Assembly: GCA_018398765.1 (NCBI GenBank) | Contig: JAHBMJ010004524.1 | Location: 38,540-77,882 of the forward strand | Direction: 5' to 3' | DNA length: 39,343 bases | Source of the DNA: Chromera velia | Taxonomy: Eukaryota > Sar > Chromeraceae | In this document: positions 33,260 to 39,343 of the stretch, piece after piece | Position numbering within the stretch: position 1 is the first letter of the stretch | How the letters are laid out: every line of letters starts with the position of its first letter | Notes under the pieces: model-generated | What the model was told of the DNA's origin: nothing | The model's database searches: none | The model's input: the letters and a program-made list of their open reading frames with translations, nothing else | Translations under genes and position numbers: made by a program

Positions 33260-34960
33260 TCAGTCTCTTTGCTCTCCCCTCTGACCAGCCTTGCACAATT
33301 CTGTACAGACACTCTTCTCTTTCCTTAGACATTCCGTTATCATGTGTACTTCATCTTCAACCACTCTCACTCCAAAAAGATCTTGGCAGACAGTGTAGAG
33401 CCTTTTTTCTAGAGGGACTTGCTGTCCCTCCCTCAGAGGGATGCGGCCTACCATCATAGCAAGCCCCTTCATACCTACTCTGAAAGCTGCTCTCCTTCGA
33501 TGCACAGACCAAGAGACAATACCTTGGTAACAGATGGGCGGTCTGCAGAGCTTGCGAGAGTTAACAAGGAGACGAGAAGAGCTTTGTCCATACTTTTGTC
33601 TCTCACATGTTCCTTCCCTAAGTTCCCTTCTTTCGCTCTCCTCCCCCCCAAACAGCCAAAGGTTGAGCCTGTTTCCATTTTAAAATTCAGTCCCGAGGTG
33701 CACGACAGACATGTTTATTTGTCCTTCTAATTTTTTTCTCTCCCCTTTTAACCTCTCTCTAATGTCTGCCTCTATTCTTTCTTTCCACACTGTTTTCATT
33801 CGTTTTTCTGGATTGCTTTATTTCATTCCCCTAAGCTACTCTATTATTTTTGCCGTCCTTTGTGCCGTAGGTTGTCTCCCTGCTGCTACGGGGTCTCTCT
33901 GAATGGAAAACGGATGTCTTCCCACTACAGGAAAAAGGATTCTCACACAGTTACAAAAATAAAGGAAGAAATGATAGGGATGAAGAGAAACTCCTGCCAG
34001 TTCACTGTCTACTCCTTCCTTTATCGTTATTTTTAATGCATGCCACACAGGTGTCCCATTCTTCTTTCTAAAAACCACATCGATCTAGCAAAGAGTACGC
34101 AGGGCAACCAACAACAAAATAGGAACAAAACCCGCTTCAAGCAGGACCGTCTGGGCACTTTCTTTCTTTCTCAAACGCAAAACCCAACAAAAGATCTCTG
34201 CATCCTGTCAAACTTATCTGCTGCTTTTGTAAGACATGCATACACTTCGCATCCATACAACCATACTTCTCTCACTGTCTGTCTGAACCATTCAAAGACA
34301 GTTGCAGGAAGGATCTCCCCAGCAGAAGCGATCTTTCCCTAGATCTTTCCCTTCAGTATATTCATCGCTTTCTTTGCCTTGCTTTTAAATTGTCTTTCTT
34401 CTATCATGGCTGTCAGAGAACAGTTTTTGTCGAGCAGCAGACCAAAGAAAGATTGTGAGTCAGCTTATGGTAAAGGCTTTCCACCAAGAGAGAAACTGTG
34501 CTCGTTCTGTCTGTAGGCAGTTCCCATTTCCTCTCCCCTTCCCCTACTACCCAATCTCTCTATCTGACCTCGAAGCAGGAAGAGCATCCAGGCAGATTTG
34601 TCAGAGATGGGAAGTTCTCTGATCTATGTATACGTATCTACTGTGGTAAGAAGTCTACACAGGAGAATCGCACCGAGGGCTTTGATATACATATCATTTG
34701 AGTACACTAGCTGAGTACTGTCCTGCAGGGAAAGGACGAGAGACTTCTCCCCCGTCTGGGCTGAGAGGGATGATCAGTCCATTTCCCCTCCCTCCCACAA
34801 TTCTTCTAAGTTCGTCTTCTAGATCATTTGTGTACGAAGAGAAGATTGATGCCCCCCCTAGCCCTCCTTGCTTTGAGCTTTTCTTCTCTCTAAACCAACC
34901 CTTCGACCCCATATATATATAGCAGTTAGTGTTGCACAATAGTCTAGGGCTTCGCGGTCC
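33260..34960 (-). pseudogene. Degenerate non-LTR retrotransposon (LINE) reverse-transcriptase relic
   Basis: Minus-strand fragments match, in order, the C-terminal half of a LINE ORF2. About 34870-34700 resembles the RT palm (GLGGASIFSSYTNDLEDEL, cf. QGxxxSPxLFxxYxNDL). About 34450-34330 reads FGLLLDKNCSL...IEERQFKSKAKKA (the YLGxxLD...KA region). About 34320-34150 reads TVREVWLYGCEVYAC...FDRMQRSF (the LLYGxEVW...LxRxxRxFLR region). About 34070-33980 reads GTPVWHALKITIKEG. About 33505-33300 reads LYTVCQDLF...VEDEVHMITEC (the C-terminal Cys/His segment). In-frame stops occur (for example at about 34340 and 34170), frames shift between fragments and no intact YxDD motif is seen, so the element is dead. 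Coding is known from family patterns only; no search was run. Confidence 0.72.
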
Positions 34961-35403
34961 CGAACACAATATAATCCTGTATTCCTCTAGGGACTCGTCA
35001 CTGTGATTGTAGCCCTATTGGACTAGCCATATAGTATCTATTAGGTCATTAGCTAGGTTTAGAGCTAGGTTATTAGCAGGATTTTTATAATTTTCAATTA
35101 AATTTTAACTTCAAGTTGACTGTAGTTTGAGTCGTGACGTAAGCTTCATTTCAAAAAAAAAATTAGGCAGTAATTAATCATCTTTCATAGAAATTGTTTA
35201 AATAATATAATAACATAACATAGCATTGATATTCCGGGTTTTGCCCGCGGCCCACTGCCGGAGGTCGGCAAGAGTATGCAATAGTTCTGACAAGACTCAC
35301 AAGAGATGGACATAGCGGCTAATAGGCTAATAGCGGGAAGCCCTAGCGCAGAACCAATCAATCAATCAATTCTTAATATTACAAGTATTAAGCATATAAA
35401 ATA
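34961..35403. other. AT-rich sequence 5' of the LINE relic
   Basis: Very AT-rich, with a short GC patch at 35232-35275 that resembles 32371-32400. No coding is recognised. Confidence 0.35.
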
Positions 35404-35765
35404 TTGCTGCATATAAGGAAGGAAGGAAGGAAGGAAAAAAGGAAGGAACGAAGGAAGGAAGGCTAGAAGGAAGGAAGGAAGGAAGGAAGAAGGCAGAAGA
35501 GAAGGAGAGACGAAAGAAGACAAAAAAAGGAAGGTAGGGAGGGACGAACAAGAGACGGTAGGAAGGAACGGAGGAAACCAGGAGAAAAGGATGCAAAGAA
35601 CAAATAGAGTTCGGAAGGAAGAAATAAAAAAAAAGAAAGGGATAAAGAGAGTAGGGAAGGAAAAAAGGAAGGAAGGAAGGGAGGAAGGGAGCAGAAGGGA
35701 AAGTTGGAAAGAACAAAGGAACGAACGAAGGGAGGAAAAAAGCGGCGAAGGAAGGAAGAAAGGAA
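35404..35765. repeat. Long (GGAA)n-type polypurine tract
   Basis: About 360 nt of almost pure purine on the plus strand is built from AAGG/GGAA units and decayed variants. On the minus strand it reads open for about 135 codons of Phe/Ser/Leu/Pro, which is a composition artefact. Confidence 0.92.
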
Positions 35766-35889
35766 ACATCTTTTATTCTGATATCACATGTTTTTTAATT
35801 TGCGAAAGTGTCTGCATGCATACACATACACATGCATGAATTGAGTCACTGTTTCCGCTCCCCCTCCTCCTCCCCCTCCCAACACCATC

Positions 35890-35943
35890 GCAAAGACCAA
35901 CCAACGACACCTCATTGCAAAGACCAACCAACGACACCTGATT
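35890..35943 (+). repeat. 27-bp tandem duplication
   Basis: Two units (35890-35916 and 35917-35943) begin GCAAAGACCAACCAACGACA and differ by one base, followed by a partial third copy (GCAATGAGG). Confidence 0.9.
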
Positions 35944-36765
35944 GCAATGAGGACAGGGAAGGTAGACAGAATTGGTCTTGTGCCAGTTGATTCTTTTCTT
36001 TGAAGAGAATTAACTTAAAACAGAGAGAAGAGAAGATAGACACGCACAGATCGACTCGCTGCTTCCTCCTCCTCCCCCGCCCCCGTGTGTCTCCATTCTC
36101 TTCTCTCATCAGTCCACGTCTCTTTTCTCTCCCTCTTCTGCTTTTCCTCTTTGGCTTCAATACGAGACAGACGCAAAGCCGGAAGGAAGACCCCAAAAAC
36201 GGCAGCAGTGTCCAAGGGGACAGACACCAGCAGAAGAGGATCAAAAGGACAAACAAGGAGCTTCCGCAACCCCCTCCTCCCGATTGGAGAACAAAACATG
36301 CATGCAACTCCTCTTTCTTCGCTCCCACACCTCCTGACTGATTCCCTCTCTCTTTTCTTTCCATCGCCCCTCATTCTATACGGCCAACCTTCCTTCCGGT
36401 CCCCTCACACAGAAGTGTGAAAGAAGAGAAGACATGCAGAAGAGGCAAGGAAAAGGAAAGGAAATCCAGAAAAGGAGAGAAATCACGAATCCGACCAAGG
36501 AAGCACAGAGGGACAGGAGAGAACAGATCGATCGACCCATCGGACCCATCCATCAATCCCCGTACCGCCCTCCCCCCCTCTTTGAAGAATCGACACACAG
36601 ACCCCCCGATGGACCACCGCACAAACGGCAGCAGCTCGAGACCTTCGACTCCCTTTGCCCTTTTCCTAAAAGATCCACCCCCACTCTCACGCTCCATGAA
36701 CAAAAATAGAAAAAACACTCATCCCTACCCACCCAGAGACAACAAAAAGCCCTCCCCACCCCTCC
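35944..36765. other. Intergenic region 3' of delta-COP
   Basis: This is purine- and pyrimidine-rich DNA downstream of the delta-COP stop codon and likely includes its 3'UTR. The open frames on both strands are low complexity and not supported. Confidence 0.45.
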
Positions 36766-38328
36766 CTAACCGTCTCCCAACGAATACTCCACCGACGCCT
36801 TCTCGTCAATGGCACAGTTGATGGCGTCCCCTGTCTCCATATGGTGGCACTCTAAGATTTTCAGAGCGCACACCAACTTCTGCGTTCGGCCCTCCACTCT
36901 GATGGGCATCAGACTCGAGGCGTCTGTTTTGGCCTTAAATTCAAACGACCCCGACCCTACTGTCCCTCCAATGGAGTCCAACCTCCAAATGATCGCACCC
37001 CCCGTATACTCTGCTGAGCCGAAATCGGGATCAGTGATCATGGGGGGAACCTTTGTGGGACAGGGAATGCTGATGCAGACGTCAGAGACTGTGACGTCCT
37101 TCTTGAGAACTTCAAACTCAAGGACGACTTCAGTGCCGTCGGAGGTGGGAGACGGCCAGCAGTTGAAGGAAATCGGGAGCAGAGACTCATCAGAGCCTGT
37201 GGATTTGTACTTCAACAGCGCGGCAGGGGTGTTGGGGCGGAAGGCACGGGACGTGTCTCTGACCTCCAACACCCCGTTCGCGTAGGACTGTTTGTTCAAA
37301 TTCGGATGCACTTTATACTTAAAGCGCTTATCTTCTGGGGTGATTTTGAAGGCAGCAAGTCCTGCCTTGTTGACATCAAGGACTTTCACCTCCAGTGCCC
37401 CCTCCACCGTCACCTCTTCCACCCCCCCCTCTGAACTGAGCTTTGCGATCAGTTTCTCTTCTATTGTCACACACACAGGCTCCTGAAGAGGATTCACACG
37501 GGTGGTCTCAACCACCTCTTCCTCCACTGCCCCTGCCGCAGCCGCACCCCCCCCAATTTTGCCCACCTCTGTACGGAGGGCGTCCAGAGTGGAATCTGTG
37601 GCCTTTGCCTTGCCCAGTTTGAGGCCTTTGGTGGGGGCTTTGACGTTGATGGGACTGGGCTCGTGCACAGGGGATGGGTCGCGTTTGTCGACGGATTCGG
37701 GCACGGGGATACTGGGTGTGTCGGGGACAGACTGCTTGGCTGAACCGGAGAAGGAAGTTAGAGCAGCTAGTGCCCCCTTTCCTGGACCCCCCCCTTCGGC
37801 TTTTTGCATCATAGCCCTCTGTTTTGCTAGCTCCATCTGTTTTCTCTTGGCCTTTTCTTTCGCGTCTCCGATTTTGTTCTGTTCGATCAAATTGGAAATC
37901 ATCTCTTCGTGCGAGTCCATCTCGCAGTAGGTCTTGATCTGTGCGAGAGTGACGGACTCCCGATAACCAAAGGAAATGACCTCATCGAGGGCGAAAACAA
38001 TGTCAAAAGCGTGTTTGCACACACTCTCTTCATTGACTGTGACTTGGCAGGAATCTTGTACGATGTTCGAAATCAGACGGAGGGTGGAGAGGTCTTCCAA
38101 AATATTGGATTGTTTGTTCGTGATCAACAGAAGGTAAAGAGACTCAATCGGCTGGTAGACATATCTCACACTCTCCGTCTCGATGTAAGTGTGGTCCTTT
38201 CCTCCCGAGTCGAGAAGCTTCGAGAACGCAGACAAAAGACCTTCAACGCGAAGTTTTGAAATTTCAACAAACTGCCGTGCAAGCAGCGTCTTGTTTTTGT
38301 TGAGAATTGCTGCTGATATGACCACCAT
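36766..38328 (-). CDS. ARCN1: Coatomer subunit delta (delta-COP)
   Basis: This is a subunit of the COPI coat that carries Golgi-to-ER and intra-Golgi traffic, in the F-COP subcomplex. The single uninterrupted frame of 520 residues is close to the usual family length of about 510. The N-terminal longin-like domain (about 1-140) starts MVVISAAILNKNKTLLARQF and contains YQPIESLYLLLITNKQSNI and LDEVISFGYRE, all classic delta-COP segments. A charged helical linker (about 155-185, AKEKAKRKQMELAKQRAMM) and a Pro/Ala-rich linker follow. The C-terminal mu-homology domain (about 275-520) begins with PVCVTIEEKL and ends with the NCAIDEKASVEYSLGDG strand. The start is the first ATG and matches the family N-terminus. 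The absence of introns is notable beside its intron-bearing neighbours. The symbol is that of the human orthologue. Confidence 0.96.
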   Translation of the reverse strand: MVVISAAILNKNKTLLARQFVEISKLRVEGLLSAFSKLLDSGGKDHTYIETESVRYVYQPIESLYLLLITNKQSNILEDLSTLRLISNIVQDSCQVTVNEESVCKHAFDIVFALDEVISFGYRESVTLAQIKTYCEMDSHEEMISNLIEQNKIGDAKEKAKRKQMELAKQRAMMQKAEGGGPGKGALAALTSFSGSAKQSVPDTPSIPVPESVDKRDPSPVHEPSPINVKAPTKGLKLGKAKATDSTLDALRTEVGKIGGGAAAAGAVEEEVVETTRVNPLQEPVCVTIEEKLIAKLSSEGGVEEVTVEGALEVKVLDVNKAGLAAFKITPEDKRFKYKVHPNLNKQSYANGVLEVRDTSRAFRPNTPAALLKYKSTGSDESLLPISFNCWPSPTSDGTEVVLEFEVLKKDVTVSDVCISIPCPTKVPPMITDPDFGSAEYTGGAIIWRLDSIGGTVGSGSFEFKAKTDASSLMPIRVEGRTQKLVCALKILECHHMETGDAINCAIDEKASVEYSLGDG

Positions 38329-38640
38329 TTCGTTTCACAAAGCAACGGAGGGAACGACGAAACAGAGTCAACAGACGTACCGAAAGAAGGGCGGAAACAT
38401 CGATCAATCTTTTGCCGGAAGGCGAAGGACAAAAACGACTACCGGCAGACGACAGCTCTCAGTCGGAGCAATTGAGGAGCGTGTGCGTGAAGAGAACAAA
38501 TCAGTGTGTGGAAGCTAGTTCAGGGCTGAACTGATCATGAACTGATCTGATCTGCGAAACTTTTTGTGGACTGGCCGACTAGCTTGCGTGCATGACAACA
38601 CTCAGTCACGTTCAGTCACTCATTAAAAAGTTTGACTTCG
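38329..38640. promoter_or_regulatory. 5' flank of delta-COP
   Basis: This region upstream of the delta-COP start should hold its 5'UTR and promoter. No recognisable element or gene is seen. A repeated ACTGATC-type motif occurs at about 38527-38552. Confidence 0.35.
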
Positions 38641-39343
38641 CCCCGCCCGGCGGGCGCGGGCCGCGGGCGGCAACATACCGGCCCGCGCGTCCCCGCCGGC
38701 CGGCAGGCCACATATAAAAGCGGGCTTTTATCCCTTAAATTTTTCCAGCCGCTGCTGCATGTTAACAGTTTACTGTTGTGCATTGCAGGCAGCATGCATA
38801 CCTTCCTTCCTTCCTTTTTTCCTTTCTTCTTTCCTTCAAAATCCTTCTTTAATTCATTTCTTCCCTCCTTCCTTCTTTTTGCTTGCTTTTTCCTTTCTTT
38901 CTTTCCTACGGAGAGGCGTCTGAAGAGCGTTTTGGGTACTATTTGATCATATTTGCGCGTATCGATCCGCGCTAATCTGTGCTAAGCCGTGAAAGCTTGG
39001 TTACCATAAAACGATTTTCTACTACTTTCTAATACTTTCTGATTAAGCTTGTGTGTCTTCGTGTTCCTTCATGTTTGTTCGTTTTTATAAGCATTCTAAA
39101 ACTTTGATGGCGGGCTGGGTGTGGGGGGGCGGTATGTGTGGGGGGGCGTCTAGGGGCGTCGCAGGCCGGGCCGGGGGCGTCGACGTCGCGTGGGGTATGC
39201 AGCGAAGGGTGCGCCGCCGCGGCCGCGAGCTGAAGAGCCCCGCGGCGCAGCCGCGGGGCTCAAAATCCCCAAAATGACGGCCGCGCGCGTTGGCGCTCGA
39301 GCGGGGCCGCGCGGAAGACGCGGGTTTTGAGGGCTTTTATACC
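38641..39343. other. Block with extreme GC-rich segments, unknown element
   Basis: Two very GC-rich segments (about 38641-38706 and about 39108-39325) flank a C/T- and A/T-rich middle that includes a CTTCC microsatellite (about 38800-38915). The first segment ends in ACATATAAAAGCGGGCTTTTAT, a TATA-like sequence written here only as a description, and the window ends in the related GGGCTTTTATACC. No convincing protein is encoded. The block may be an unrecognised mobile element or a different compositional isochore, and it runs off the window. Confidence 0.35.
39235..39261. repeat. Perfect 12-bp inverted repeat (hairpin), 3-nt loop
   Basis: The arm GAGCCCCGCGGC (39235-39246), loop GCA and its exact reverse complement (39250-39261) form a very stable GC hairpin. 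It is followed by CAAAATCCCCAAAA. It resembles an intrinsic-terminator-type stem, but in a nuclear genome its role is unknown. Confidence 0.9.

Noticed and set aside
35362..35769. Minus-strand open frame of 135 codons, Phe/Ser/Pro-rich
   Set aside because: It is only the complement of the GGAA polypurine tract. The open frame is a composition effect.

Overview
The window is a piece of a eukaryotic (protist) nuclear genome. Five protein-coding genes are supported. Four carry GT-AG spliceosomal introns of about 70 to 570 nt and the standard genetic code fits throughout. The genes sit in compact clusters separated by long intergenic tracts full of microsatellites and polypyrimidine/polypurine sequence. 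The gene content (delta-COP, a mitochondrial carrier, a giant EGF-module membrane protein, a protein with an HPDP...FWD motif) and this architecture suggest an alveolate of the chromerid type, such as Chromera velia. That assignment is inference and no taxonomic marker was searched.

Layout. (1) 1-3491: a divergent pair made of the 5' part of a mitochondrial carrier gene (minus, running off the left edge) and an RRM RNA-binding protein gene (plus, two exons). (2) 3492-11486: about 8 kb of intergenic DNA with microsatellites, two copies of a diverged dispersed repeat, short tandem duplications and an AT-rich island. (3) 11487-24771: a second divergent pair. A giant eight-exon minus-strand gene encodes a predicted 2867-residue type I membrane protein: signal peptide, two lectin-like repeats, about eleven EGF modules, two Ig-like (He_PIG-type) modules, a Pro/Thr stalk, one TM helix and a tail of about 700 residues. 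Opposite it, a two-exon plus-strand gene encodes a 528-residue protein of unrecognised function with an HPDP motif. (4) 24772-36765: about 12 kb without a supportable intact gene. It is mostly low-complexity DNA, then an AT-rich zone with a degenerate non-LTR retrotransposon (about 33.26-34.9 kb, minus) and a long GGAA tract. (5) 36766-38328: an intronless full-length coatomer delta subunit gene (minus). (6) 38641-39343: a block with two extremely GC-rich segments and a perfect hairpin, running off the right edge.

The genes do not form an obvious pathway. The giant protein would pass through the secretory route in which COPI acts, but that is ordinary cell biology and not evidence of a linked system. 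The most interesting material is in the giant receptor/adhesin-like gene: a 194-residue insert with polybasic sites between the last two cysteines of one EGF module, a 49-bp tandem duplication that doubles a 3' splice site, and two stop-free introns whose length is a multiple of three.
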